Below are positions 36,652 to 49,050 of a stretch of DNA of 64,000 nt, one piece after another; within the stretch, counting starts at the first letter, position 1; every line of letters starts with the position of its first letter. Location: positions 10,416,001 to 10,480,000 of the forward strand of contig CM065309.1 in the NCBI GenBank assembly GCA_033032175.1, given 5' to 3'. This stretch comes from Saturnia japonica. Lineage: Eukaryota > Arthropoda > Insecta > Lepidoptera > Saturniidae. Below the pieces are notes generated by a model. The model was given only the letters and a program-made list of their open reading frames with translations, did not search any database and was not told the DNA's origin. Position numbers and translations under genes: made by a program.

Positions 36652-37054
36652 GGATGGCAATTCATTTCTAAAAAGATCAATTGAAATCGAACTCTTATGA
36701 ATGTATTCACAAAAAAATCGAGGTCTAAAAGATCGATTCCTCAAAAATCGACCTTTTTTCGATTCACTTTTGCATTTGTATTAACAATATAAAAATCCCT
36801 AAAATAGAAAATTAAAAGGAAACAACAACAATCGATCTTTTGTCATTTTTACCTTACTAAAGTATCAGTTATTATAGAGAAACATAGAGAGGAGAGAAAT
36901 TATTATAGGTATATAGGGAAAGAGAATTCATTTCAAAAATTTATCATTATAAACGGTTCTCCTTATTTTGCTCTTGGGTAATAATTTACTGTTAGTATTT
37001 TAATTGATAAAAGGCACCATAGAAAATGACAGCATAACGAAATGAATAATCCAT

Positions 37055-37635
37055 ACCTACTAATATTATAAATGTGAAAGTATTTCTGTCTGTCCCGTCT
37101 GTTTCATTTTCACTCCTATACCGCTGAACCAATTTCGATGAATTTTGGTTGAGAAAGGACATAGGCTACTTTTGGAAATAGCATTGGAAGAGGTGAAATA
37201 GGAGGTGAAATTTCGTATAAAGAACCCCATTTTGATGAATTTTGGTATAGAGATATGTTGGACCTTTGAGAATGACTTCGGTTACCTTATGTGATGACAT
37301 TAAAACTTTAATGGGTGAAATAGGGCATTAAGGTTTGTACGAAGAACCCAGCAAACCAATTTTGATGAATAGAGATATACTGGACCTTGGAGACGGACAT
37401 AGGGTACCTTATGGCGCAAAGATAAAACATGAAGGGGTCAAATAGGGGTTGAAATTTTGCATGAAGAATCTACTATTTCTCAATTTAGGGACATGAAAAT
37501 TCATATTTATGCTTTTAGGAAGAAATAAAAGGGTTTTGCGTTTTTGAAAGTTAATCGGCAAGGTGGTACAATAAGGGATGATTTACAATACCATACACAT
37601 AGAGTGATAAATTCATCTATAATTAGTAATATAGA
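37055..37635 (+). repeat. Helitron/SINE-like repeat with degenerate internal repeats
   Basis: Begins CTACTAATATTATAAATGTG with GTCTGTCCCGTCTGTTTC, followed by CCGCTGAACCAATTTCGATG, a common lepidopteran repeat opening. Inside, the block 'TTTTGATGAATTTTGG..AGAGATATn..GGACCTT..GA' occurs at about 37230 and again at 37360. The 3' end is not defined. Confidence 0.5.
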
Positions 37636-37926
37636 GGAGTGGTAGGGATCGCGACCACCGTACAAATAGTGATAATCCCATCTATGAGTTTCTTTTGGTT
37701 CATCGTGTTCCAAGATCAGTCGGTGTATATGCAATAATATATCGGGGTGGTAGGGATCGCGACCACCATACATATAATAATAAATCCATGTATAATTTTC
37801 TTTTGGTATGTCGTGTTCCGAGATCATTATTACAACGGGGTGTTAGAGATCGCTGCTACCATATACATAGTGATAAACACAAGTATGATTTTCTTTTGGT
37901 ATGTCGTGTTCCGAGATAATTCATTT
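37636..37926. repeat. Minisatellite, about 93-108-bp units, left part
   Basis: Three units start at about 37636, 37744 and 37837, each with GGTAGGGATCGCGACCAC (or a variant) and TTTCTTTTGG..TCGTGTTCC. A fourth unit lies beyond the LINE insertion at 39929-40031. Confidence 0.8.
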
Positions 37927-38117
37927 TTTTAGGTAATAATAGTGTTAGGTTCTATAACAAGATCCCGAAGCACATTACTGATTTACCTGACAACAAGTTC
38001 AAGGACCATGTCAAGCGGGTTTTACTGTCAAAAGGTTATTTATTATAGGGTGGATCATTATGTGAATGATAGTGATGTCTGGAAGTGACTCCCTCTCTGT
38101 GCATCCACTAATATATA

Positions 38118-39719
38118 CACATCAAAAAAGTGTAAGCAACATGCGTGATATTACAAATTTTTCCATTTATATTAATTGATTTCTAAATATTTACTCAAAC
38201 AAAGTGCGTAGGTAAGTAAACTTTTTTGTTATTGATGACATACTGGCTGGTTGTAAAAAAATATATTTGATTATGTTTTGTTTTTTCATAAAATTCAAAT
38301 GACTGCGAATTTGTTTGAATTTAAGTGCGTTTTAATTGCTACGTTTAGTCTTGATTTTATAATTTTACCAAAACCATTTAAATAAAGTTAGCGACAAAAT
38401 TGAATTGTTAGGTATTCTTTACGTCATGAAGCGACGTCATTTGATGGCAGATGAAATGCAAAGAGCTGTAGGGATGTTGCAAGCGGGAAGTAATCAATCT
38501 CAGGTATCTCGACATTTTGGCATTCATAGAAGTGTTATTTGCCGTCTTTGGCAGCGCTACAATAATACAGGAGAACCCGCTGAACAGCATCCAGGCTGTA
38601 AAAAGGAGTACAACCACTCGGCAAGACCGGTACATACAACTGACTGCAAGACGCCAGCCGATGTTAACCGCTTGAGAGATAAGTTTGAGGCTACAAATTT
38701 CAAGTGGTGTTGATGTAAGTCCTCAAACTGTGCGAAATCGACTGCATGAGTACGGCCTACGAGCTCGACGCCCAATCAGGTGCCCACCGATACGTCACGG
38801 GAATCGCGCTCGTCGATATGAATGGTGTAGAGAACGCATAACATGGACCCAGGAACAATGGGATAAAATTATGTTTTCCGATGAGTCCGATTCGGGTTTA
38901 AGCCTGATACAAGAAGGGTGCGAGTGTATCGTCGGCCCGGATATTACTGAAAGGCTCAGGTGCGTTCAGGAAGTTCATCCATACAGCGGCTCATCAGTAA
39001 TGTTATGGGCAGGTATTATGAAGAACAGGCGAACTGAGCTCGTTTTTGTAAATGGAAACATGAATGCTGAAAATTACATTGAGAATATTCTCAGACCTTA
39101 TGTCTACCCATTTGCATAAACCTTTGGCTCCGATTTTAGGTTAATGCATGACAATGCGCGTTCACATACAGCTCGGCGAACCAGTGAATACTTTGCAACG
39201 GAGAACATCCAGGTATTGCCCTGGCCTGCACAATCGCCAGATCTCAACCCCATCGAGCACGCATGGGACATGCTCCAGAGACGTGTTTTGAAGCACTTGG
39301 ACGGAGCGACAACAACCCAACAGCTGAAGGATTTGCTACAATTCCATTGGGAGCGAATACCGCAAGATGACATAAACAGTCTTATTAATTCAATGAATAA
39401 TCGTTGCCGACAAGTTCTGAATAGCAGAGGAGCCCATACTTTGTATTAAATTGTTCTATTCTTTCACAATAAATACATTTTCTTTAGAAATTTCATTTTG
39501 TAAGAAAAAAGTTTAGTTTCTTATGTATCTTAGTTTCTACAGTATATTCTAATATTGTTTAATTTCTGTTATTAGAAGAACTTATAAAGACAACAGCTGT
39601 TATTTTTACATCATAGAACCATAAAGATATTATTTTAAAAATAAAATACCACGTTATAATATGAAGAACCATCCTAAAATTTAAATTAGTACATGTTGCT
39701 TAGACTTTTTTGATGAGTG
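38118..39719 (+). mobile_element. Tc1-family transposon, copy 1
   Basis: 1602 bp flanked by TA (38116-38117 and 39720-39721). Terminal inverted repeats: CACATCAAAAAAGTGTAAGC at the left, and the reverse complement CACTCATCAAAAAAGTCTAA at the right, differing by a 2-bp indel and one base. Inserted in a LINE 3' end. Confidence 0.92.
38426..39449 (+). pseudogene. Tc1 DD34E transposase, frameshifted copy
   Basis: Probable start ATG 38426 (MKRRHLMADEMQRAVGML), after which comes a Tc1-type helix-turn-helix (QVSRHFGIHRSVICRLWQRY). Compared with copy 2 it has an extra A near 38600, a lost base near 38887 at the first catalytic site (FSDES retained, the following residues shifted) and an extra T near 38943. 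An in-frame TAA lies at 39117-39119. Later come LMHDNARSHTA (second Asp) and SPDLNPIEHAW (third, Glu); 34 residues separate them. Inactive as read. Confidence 0.9.
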
Positions 39720-39928
39720 TATTATTATTGTACCTGTTATATTTGTAACATTTGTACAGTTAACAAAAAAAAGAGATAAACCCGATCGAGTTTCTTACCG
39801 GTTCTTCTCGATGTCTGGGATATTTTCCGAACCGGCAGTAGTGTTTTGACATTCATAAGTGCCTTTTTAGGGCCTAAATTGAATAAAGATTATTTTGATT
39901 TTGATTTGATTATATACAGTAATATAAC

Positions 39929-40031
39929 GGGGTGATAGGGATCGCGACCACAAAACACATAGTGATAAACACATGTATAATTTCCATTTGGTATATCGTG
40001 TTCTGAGATCAGTCGGTGTATTTGTATACTA
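39929..40031. repeat. Minisatellite, right part
   Basis: One unit GGGGTGATAGGGATCGCGAC...GTGTTCTGAGATCAGTCGGT, which would continue the array at 37636-37926 if the LINE were removed. Confidence 0.75.
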
Positions 40032-40664
40032 TCTATACTAATATAATAAAGCGGAAGAGTTTTTTTTTGTTTGTTTGTTTAAACACGCTAATCTCTGGAA
40101 CTATCCCAGTCGGATTGTAAAAAATCTTTTTGTATATGATATCCAGACTCTCGACGAATAGTATATAGGCTATCTAACATTAGGCTACAACTCTCAGCAA
40201 TCCTTAAATATTGATTTTTGTTAAGTCGGAGGTTGAAGCCCTCCGAGTGCTTTATCCGCTTGCACTGTCGTAATGGTTAATGATATGTAAATATAATTTA
40301 CTACATAAATACTGATCCTTAATATATAGAAGAAAAGTTCGCGATAGCATATGACTATCTCCTATACATAAGCAAAAATGTTTTTTGTAACAAACAAGCA
40401 TATTAATTCTTACGAATAAAAGTTTCTTCGTCATGAAGGAAATTTTATAAAGTTAAGTTTTGCTCTTTATAGTATGTTATTTTGACACATATTTTATTTA
40501 ATAATTTATTTATTTTTTATTTTGAATATTTTATTTTGATAATAAAAAATTCCAATAATTTGTACTTGCGACAAAAACAATAATTATGATATCACACAGG
40601 TGCGTTGGCGTTGCGGTATTTATTGTACAAAATTAACACAGGTGAAACCGTGGGGCACAGCTAT
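40032..40664 (+). mobile_element. Non-autonomous Helitron, copy 1
   Basis: Preceded by A and starting TCTATACTAATATAATAAAG, the typical lepidopteran Helitron start, with TTTGTTTGTTTGTTTAAACA next. It ends GTGAAACCGTGGGGCACAGC followed by TAT at 40662-40664, close to the expected CTAG. 633 bp, no coding capacity, no TIRs or target duplication, as expected for Helitrons. Confidence 0.75.
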
Positions 40665-41062
40665 TTAATAATAAACAGAAAGCAACGTTGAACAACAAAA
40701 TAAAATCAGATTATGACTGATTGGCGAAATTACAACAAAATAATATATTTTACTAAGTTCTCATGGTTTTGGGTGTGCCAATTTTCAAAGTAATGAAAAA
40801 CTGTAGGTGCTCATTTCTTTGTTTTTAGTACTGCGAATATGAATAGACGTCGATTTCTTTTTGACTTTATGGATATAAATTATATGACTACCTACTCTAC
40901 CATACTTGATAGGTTTAAAACCGTTTTTTAGGATTTACCTATGTTTTTAAAATTATTATCTATTAAATTTTCCCAAGAAACCCTATTAAAACGGGCCAAG
41001 TCTCGATTGGGGTTGTTTCTCTATAAAAAGTAGTGAAATCTCATAAACAGTGTAAATTTTAT
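40665..41062. repeat. D2-related dispersed repeat
   Basis: Aligns with 8930-9390 and 56162-56602 (AAGCAACGTTGAACAAC, GACTGATTGGCGAAATTACA, ACGGGCCAAGTCTCGATTG). About 40915-41000 shows mild distortion relative to 56405-56540. Confidence 0.6.
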
Positions 41063-42332
41063 AAAAAGTGTAGGAGTTGTGTGTACCTGTGTGTGTGGGT
41101 TAACCGAATTCAACGAAAGACGGGAGAGATTACTCAATACGAATGTATACTTAAATAATTTTATTTTCGAACCGATTTGGATGATTCTTTTTTTTTGGAT
41201 AGGGGATACCTCAAGGGTGGATTTAATTTCATTGGCGTTGTACCTTCAACTTTGAAGATACACAAGGGAACTCTTTAAAATCTTTGTAGTTGATTTTTTT
41301 TTTGTAATAATTCTCTTGTAGCAAAACTAATTTGTTTCATCTAGTTAGCGGTAGATGTTTTATTTACCAGTACCTATAGTACTTATATAAACATTTCTTA
41401 TATTTTATAATCAACCCATCAAGTATTAAGTAATTTCCAAAAAAAAAAACAATTTTCAAACTTAATGAATTTTTAAGGACCTTTATTCTACTGAATATAT
41501 CAGTCCCATTGTACCAAATCCATACTAGCATCAAACCAGGAGAGTCGCTTCATCTGAACAAGGTTCTACCAAAATGCTGTGAAAAATACCTATATTTTGA
41601 AAGTTTAAATTCATACTATTCATCAGCGTCTCCCTTTCAATCCTATTTTGTCATACTCTATCAGTAAATAATGCACGTCATCGATCTTTCCATATACACT
41701 ACAGTTGGGTGACTCTGATGTTATCAGGCCATTTTTCAAATGAAAAAAAGGACAAAATTAAGTTATAACAACACCGTTGTTTACCTTTATTTATATCAAT
41801 AAATTCATTATTACCTATTGTGTAAATTAACTCTCTTTTCTAGTTTTGATATTCATTATTGTCGGGTATATCTGTGTCCAGCTCTGATTTATTGATATTT
41901 ATGATTGTTATTCCTAGATCATAATCATGGCTAACTAAACAAACTTACTTTTAAAATATGTATAACAAACTTGTATATTATAATGAAGTACCACCGTGTA
42001 TATTGGTAGTATACGCTTCTAACTTTATAATATAAAGCTACTTTTAAAATAAGGACTTTGTTAAACCATGTTTTATGCATGAATATTAAGCATATTATAA
42101 ATATATTTAACATAATTTATCTTTTCTTCTTAGTTAACCAACTAGTTTACAATATATTTTATTAGATGTTTAATATAGCAAAATAGCAACATGTTGCTCA
42201 TTTTAATAGCATGTATCTACTTATTAATATTGAGTATATTTCATAAGAAAATGTGTCTAGGTAATGGATTAAATCGCAAAGTAGGTTTGACGTTATGTTT
42301 AGACAAAACTCAGGAAATAATTTAAAATGAAT

Positions 42333-42338
42333 TTTATT
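42333..42338 (-). other. Polyadenylation signal of CPR-C copy 1
   Basis: Minus-strand AATAAA about 300 nt downstream of the stop; the intervening 3' UTR shares TTATTTGATGCTC with CPR-A. Confidence 0.5.
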
Positions 42339-42636
42339 ATGTGCATCGAGCTATTAAAACATAACAAAATTTTAATTTATATATATATATATATATACAA
42401 AAACTACAAAAATATGGCAGTGAGCATCAAATAATAACGAACAACAAGTTTTGTGCAGCGAGCAACATGTGCGAATGATGCTAAATTCGCAATTTATTCT
42501 CGTGTTATGGCAACTTTTTTATTATTCCAAGTTCAAGATTCAATTCATCGTGTTAAAAATAATGCAAGTGTTCTGATCCAACCATTATTGCTGTTAAATC
42601 AATGGTGGTCAATTCAAAGACGAATGTTTTTGGTGC

Positions 42637-43892
42637 TTATCTCCTGGATAGGGGTTTGGGGATGGATGGACCCTCAGCATGAAAACCGCTCTCGTCAGCA
42701 TAATAGTTTACAGTTTCGGTGTTGCCCTCTTTGTCAATGTAACTGTAGCTGCCACGGACTGTGATGACGGTTTTGAGGCTTGTTCTCCTCATCGCGAACT
42801 TCCTTTAATTCTCCAGCCTCTTCACGAACGATTTTATTTTCAGTTTCGAACCTGTATTTAGCAAGAAAGTATAATTAATAGCGAACTTTAAACGTACAAA
42901 ATATTTTCCAAAAACCAAGGATAAAAAAAGAAAAAAAAGGCCAAGGGTTTTCAAAGACTTTATTTTAAAAAAGCACGGTAAAGCTTACTTACAAATACAA
43001 AAGAATTAAGGTGTCCTGAAAGTCGCGAAATCAACCACATACATGAAATGATTGTCATGTTTTTTAATTCTTTATTGGTCATAATATCATCTGATGCCAA
43101 CTGACGATGTGGCTCAAGATTTAACACGCTAAGCCTAGTGGGGAGACTGGCTCTCAAGTACCTCTGTTAGCTTGGCGACAGATTTTTAACTAGAAGGCGG
43201 TAGCTAGCCAGGCAAGCATTAGAAAAAGGCGTACCACTATGTTATGTATGGTTTCATTACGATGTTTGCCTTCACCGAAAGCTCAGGCTCATTGCAGATA
43301 TTCGAATTCACGTCGATTGACGCGATTTCCGTACACGCTACCACTGACTCATTTTCGCTTAATTTATATTATAAGATCTCTAAGCACATTACGGTTTAGG
43401 GATGTCGGGAAATGCCTCCTAGATTAATATAATTATTAACTGTAACTATTATTTGTATAGCTAAAAAATAGAAATGAAAATGATCGACTTCCTTATCGGC
43501 TCTTCTTGACGACTGGGATGTTTTTCGAATCGGTATTTTTATATTAATTTTCATTAAAAAAATTATTTTCAATTTCGGTTTTAGTTAAAAAATATATAAA
43601 TAAAACGAATTAAATATTAAAAAATATACCCGAATTTGTAGTTGCCCCCAGGTTGTTGTTCGAATTCAGAGCGCAGAATCTTCGGTGGTTCTGGATCTGT
43701 AGGAGCAGCTACGGCTACGGCTGCGAGAGCTACAGCAACTAAGATAATCTGCAACAAACACCATTACTCTATTTAATATAAGCTACGTTTAAAAAGATAA
43801 AATAAAACTCAAATTGATATAAAAATACTTATAAGGTAATATATAAAAAACGAGTATTCAATAAAGGTATTGTAAATACGTACAAGTTTCAT
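42637..43892 (-). pseudogene. CPR-C copy 1: RR-1 cuticle gene with a 1-bp frameshift
   Basis: Same three-exon plan as CPR-A: exon 1 43884-43892, exon 2 43630-43748, exon 3 42637-42851. Exon 3 is 215 nt instead of 214 because a T-run at 42771-42774 has four T where the copy at 58162 has three. This shifts the frame after DEENKPQ, before the core chitin-binding strands. All other coding sequence, splice sites and promoter agree with the intact copy. A homopolymer sequencing error is as likely as a real mutation. Confidence 0.85.
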
Positions 43893-43933
43893 TTTTAATT
43901 TTTTGGTGTGTTCCGCTCGGTACCTTATGAACA

Positions 43934-43968
43934 ACTGATGTTTAATGCTTGTGACAAAACCTTTTATA
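43934..43968 (-). promoter_or_regulatory. Core promoter of CPR-C copy 1
   Basis: TATAAAAGG ending near 43968 and initiator TCAGT at 43934-43938, about 30 nt apart, with TTTTGTCACAA between them as in CPR-A/B. Confidence 0.75.
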
Positions 43969-46900
43969 CGTTCCATTGGTAATCTAACGTATTATACTAA
44001 TGTGATACGACAGCAAATACGTGATGTCGATATGTCAAAGATGATCATCAACGATCGCAATTTTACGTATGTGTTCATGTACTTTACACTAGTAACAGTA
44101 AGTAAGAACATCTATGTATATTTAATGTTCGCTCAAGTACTGTGTGTGGTCAACCGAAGGACAAAAATCTGTCATCATAATTACTGTTTGTTTAAATATT
44201 TTGTAATCGTAGAATGCTTATCAGTATAAATATATTGTAATAAATTCTTTAATATATGGAAAATAAATACTAACAAGGTGATAAGAGAAACTTAAAAAAA
44301 AATTAAATAAAACAATCCTCTAAAAATTTAACCTATAGTAACTATATATTAAATATATATAAATATATATATATTCTAATTATATACATAGGTTGTAGTC
44401 AGTTTTGTGGACCAATAAAAAAAATATATATATATAATTTAGCTGAGTATATTAAAAAACTTTAGGTAAACCTGTTGTAAAGAGAAAACAGAAAAGCTTA
44501 TCATTATTTTTACAATACAGAAATCATACACTTGTCACTGTGACCAATAATAAGTTAATAAATAAACCTAGGAATAACGAACAAATTAAAAATCTTATTC
44601 AAACACCAAAAAAATACAGATTTTGTTAAACAGTTAAGTACTGCAGAACTTTATTATAATATTTTTATTAGATCAACACTGTACGTTTTAATGTGCATGG
44701 ATTGTTAACCATGAGAGCACAATCTTGCTTTTTACAAGCTTTTATTATATTTGTATGTTTAGGTCAAATATTTCAAGCTGAATTAAAACCACTTCCTCTT
44801 ATCCTACAGAGTCGATTTTTTACATATTGGTTCACTTCCGATTGCAATGCATTTTTATGGTGAGCATGACCTGAATCGACATTCATGATTACCTTCAGAT
44901 AAAGGAACATTTCAACGAAATTTTGTAGACATTGAATTTTGATTGCCCGCTTTAAATTGGCTCATAGCTTGTCTGCTGCACCCAGGGTTAGCTTTAAACG
45001 AGGGAACTCCTCAATGGTGACGCGCATTTAATTATTATAGCCCGTTTTAAAGATAAAAGCTTGTTTTGAAAAATCACTTTTCGTGTTTGTTTTATACTTT
45101 TGCATTAATTTATTTTCCAAAAAAAAATGTTTTCACATAATATAGTTATATTATATTCGAGCAAGTCTCCAGTTATTAGTACGCTCACTGATAACGGTAA
45201 TATATAGCATATAGAATATACGGTACGAGACATTTCCCAAATTTTCAATGTGTTTGTGTGATATTTTCGGTCTTTTTGTATTAACAGCAATAGTATTTGC
45301 GAGTTTATCGGTCAAATCATTGATTTATATCAAAACTATAACGTTTGAAATACTTGATTTTCTTTATCGTCAGTGAAATTAATAAATATATAAATTTCAA
45401 TCCTACGAGTAGCTTCACCAGCAGCAAGTTCCAACTAAAAAACCTATGAAGTAAAATTGAAGACACTTACTTTTTAGTTTTTTCTTAATTTCTTGTATAC
45501 AATCGGTAAGCACAGTATAATACAATAGATCTCCTCTCAGATTTACCTGAATTGACATTGAGTTATTATGTATTGTGCATAGTAGTTCAATGTGTATTGA
45601 TAAATTGATTATTAGTTTAACCATATATTCTAAAAGTAAAAACAAATCTTAACTAAGATTATGTTGCAGAATATTCAATGTTATTTAAAATAATCAAGGT
45701 TGCTACTATACTGATGATAATAATAAGTAATTCTATTAAAATTAACCTGTTATGTAGATACACAACAAAAATATATTACCTACCAATTGATATTTTCACA
45801 TTCCCTTACTCATAAAACGCCCAAATAGCTTTAAAATATTATTTATTAATACCTAATATTAATATTGAATATCGTAATCTAAAACTTAAAGTTCATTATC
45901 ATATACCTACTAGTATTTATAAATAATGGCGTAGCTATAAGAGAGGTCCGCCGCGATGTCACCCATTTAAGAAGCCGGACCTGAATAGTGTTAATCTTAC
46001 TTGTTTCCCTTTCTACTCTATCCTTCCCTAAAAGCACTCTATGTCGCTCCAGCTCCACTCGTGCTAGCTTAAATTTAAGATACCCAATTCAAATCCAGTA
46101 ACGGCCGTTTTTTAATAACATATCTTAGTATCTATTTCCCGATTAGTACATATTTGTAATAAGTACTATTATTATCTTAGGCAGATATCGGCTCCCCCTT
46201 ATCTATTCAAGCTAAGGATATGTATATATATTATCTAGATACAAAAAAACAACCATTGATAAGCTATTGAAAAAAAAAAAGGACAAATGGTTATATTTTC
46301 TAAATTTAATAACTGAAACAACGGACAGGTAGGTTATTAAAAAACGGCCCTAAGCCTTGAACGTTTTATCTTGTACTATGTTGATTTATTTGAGTAAATC
46401 CAGTAACATCACCGGTACAATAACGTGAATAACGCGATCATAATGAATAAACTTTACGTATGTTAATGAGTTAAACTTTGAACTTTTCTTGTCCATATTT
46501 TAAATATTAACGAAGATTCTTTGTAAAATAGGTGACTGTGTAAATAGGTATTTTAATAATTATAATATTCTTGTATTAAGTCAAGTATATGTTTCATAAA
46601 CATAAATCATTAGGACATTACTTGAAAAAAGTTTCCTACGTAGTAAAACTAGCAGTGCCCCACGATTCGATGAACTCTCTACCGCGCCGCTAACGCCGCC
46701 GCCGCGCCGTGTACTTTGTGGTGTTCTAGCCTGTCGTTGTTCTCACTTCCCGTACTTGCCTACAACTTGCCAGATTGTTTGACGTTCACGGTTACTGCTC
46801 CGCTTCTTATGGTCATAGCGTAAAGTTATATAGCTTATAACATTCCTCAATTAATAGGTTATAGAATCCAAAAAAAAATCGAATCTGAGATAAGCGCCTT

Positions 46901-47350
46901 CAAACAAACAAAAAACAATCTTTATAAATATACTACTCTCTCAATAAATAAATTAATAATAAAACTCAAACCTCTAATCAATCGATGAATACAGACAATT
47001 ATGAAATCTTTGTTTTATAAATTGACAAAAAGAATTTGCATTGCCATTGAAATAGCGTATATTATATCGTAATAGCAACACATACTTATTTTTAATACCA
47101 GTCTGTATAAGCTCACCACTGGTCAAAAGTCATTCTTCCGACAAAATTTTAGGTCAGATTTAACCACCGAGCGAGAAAACGATTAATTTGAAATATTGTA
47201 TTACAAAACCTATAAACGTGTAGGTATTTTTTCCGTTAAATGAGAAAAAATCTCAAATACCTAAGTTTCTTCACGATGTTGTCCTTCACTTGTACCCGAT
47301 GCCGCCATGTAGTAAATTTAGTAGTCTTGGAACGAACACGAACCAGAAGA

Positions 47351-47500
47351 CGCGAGCGCTTAAGGTACTCAGCCGCGAAAGCATGGGCAACGAGCCCGCA
47401 CGGGTGCCAACGTGGCCGGAACTCGGATTGGGCTGTTGCGGCGATTGCAAAAAAAGTCGCGATCTATCTAAATCCCTATCCGTAGATTCGAGCTAAACTA
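47351..47500 (+). repeat. Dispersed repeat D1 within S2 end
   Basis: CAGCCGCGAAAGCATGGGCA core and CTCGGATTGGGCTGTTGCGG, as at 9780-9860. GC-rich; open frames over it are fortuitous. Confidence 0.65.
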
Positions 47501-49050
47501 TCGTATACATACATACATGTTCCCTCCTCCTGGGAGGTGTGTGTACCTGTGTGTGTGGGTTAACCGAATTCAACAAAAGACGGGAGAGATTACTCAATAC
47601 GAATGTATACTTAAATAATTTTATTTTCGAACCGATTTGGATGATTCTTTTTTTGTTGGATAGGGGATACCTCAAGGGTGGATTTAATTTCATTGGCGTT
47701 GTACCTTCAACTTTGAAGATACACAAGGGAACTCTTTAAAATCTTTGTAGTTGATTTTTTTTTTGTAATAATTCTCTTGTAGCAAAACTAATTTGTTTCA
47801 TCTAGTTAGCGGTAGATGTTTTATTTACCAGTACCTATAGTACTTATATAAACATTTCTTATATTTTATAATCAACCCATCAAGTATTAATTTAAAAAAA
47901 AAAACAATTTTCAAACTTAATGAATTTTTTAAGTACTTCTTTTATTCTACTGAATATATCAGTCCCATTGTACCAAATCCATACTAGCATCAAACCAGGA
48001 GAGTCGCTTCATCTGAACAAGGTTCTACCAAAATGCTGTGAAAAATACCTATATTTTGAAAGTTTAAATTCATTCTATTCATCAGCGTCTCCCTTTCAAT
48101 CCTATTTTGTCATACTCCATCAGTAAATAATCACGTCATCGATCTTTCCATTACACTACAGTTGGGTGACTCTGATGTTATCAGGCCATTTTTCAAATGA
48201 AAAAAAGGACAAAATTAAGTTATAACAACACCGTTGTTTAACCTTTATTTATATCAATAAATTCATTATTACCTATTGTGTAAATTAACTTTCTTTTCTA
48301 TTTTTGATATTCAATTATTGTCGGGTATATCTGTGTCCAGCTCTGATTTATTGATATTTATGATTGTTATTCCTAGATCATAATCATGGCTAACAAAACA
48401 AACTTACTTTTAAAAATATGTATAACAAACTTGTATATTAATAATGAAGTACCACCGTGTATATAGGTTAGTATACGCTTCTAACTTTATAATATAAAGT
48501 TACTTTTAAAATAAGGACTTTGTTAAACCATGTTTTATGCATGAATATTAAGCATATTATAAATATATTTAACATATATTTTCTTTTCTTCTTAGTTAAC
48601 CAACTAGTTTACAATATATTTTATTAGATTTTAATATAGCAAAATAGCAACATGTTCTCATTTTAATAGCATGTATCTACTTATTAATATTGAGTATATT
48701 TCATAAGAAAATGTGTCTAGGTAATGGATTAAATCGCAAAGTAGGTTTGACGTTATGTTTAGACAAAACTCAGGAAATAATTTTAAAAATGGAAAAAAAA
48801 AATATATATATATACAAAAACTACAAAAATATGGCAGTGAGCATCAAATAATAACGAACAACAAGTTTTGTGCAACGAGCAACATGTCGAATGATGCTAA
48901 ATTCGCATATTCTCGTGTTATGGCAACTTTTTTATTATTCCAAGTTCAAGATTCCAATTCATCGTGTTAAAAATAATGCAAGTGTTCTGATCCAACCATT
49001 ATTGCTGTTAAATCAATGGTGGTCAATTCAAAGACGAATGTTTTTGGTGC

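Larger units (their letters stand above)
37945..39915 (+). mobile_element. LINE 3'-end fragment interrupted by a Tc1 element
   Basis: Left part (37945-38117) encodes the C-terminus FYNKIPKHITDLPDNKF, a diverged relative of the LINE at 24769-26239, then a shifted frame ending VNDSDVWK and a stop. Right part (39720-39915) is the 3' UTR with GTTTCTTACCGGTTCTTCTC and a GATTTTGATTTTGATTT tail. The fragment itself splits a minisatellite array. Confidence 0.8.
41076..47500. repeat. S unit 2 (cuticle-gene repeat block)
   Basis: 6.4 kb from GTTGTGTGTACCTGTGTGTG to the GC-rich D1 end near 47500, after which the same start recurs at 47536. Contains CPR-C (copy 1), AT microsatellites (42377-42400; about 44340-44450) and a GC-rich block at about 46655-46810. 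Confidence 0.85.

Noticed and set aside
37507..37827. Open frame with two 36-residue repeats (YGGRDPYH motif), looks like a repeat protein
   Set aside because: It is read through the 93-108-bp minisatellite; units vary in length out of frame and the frame is lost in later units.
37636..40031. Regularly spaced repeats resembling a CRISPR array
   Set aside because: Units are about 100 bp, adjacent and diverged, with no unique spacers, in a eukaryotic context.
47240..47485. Arg-rich 81-aa open frame
   Set aside because: It spans the junction of S-unit sequence and repeat D1; the composition comes from the GC-rich repeat.
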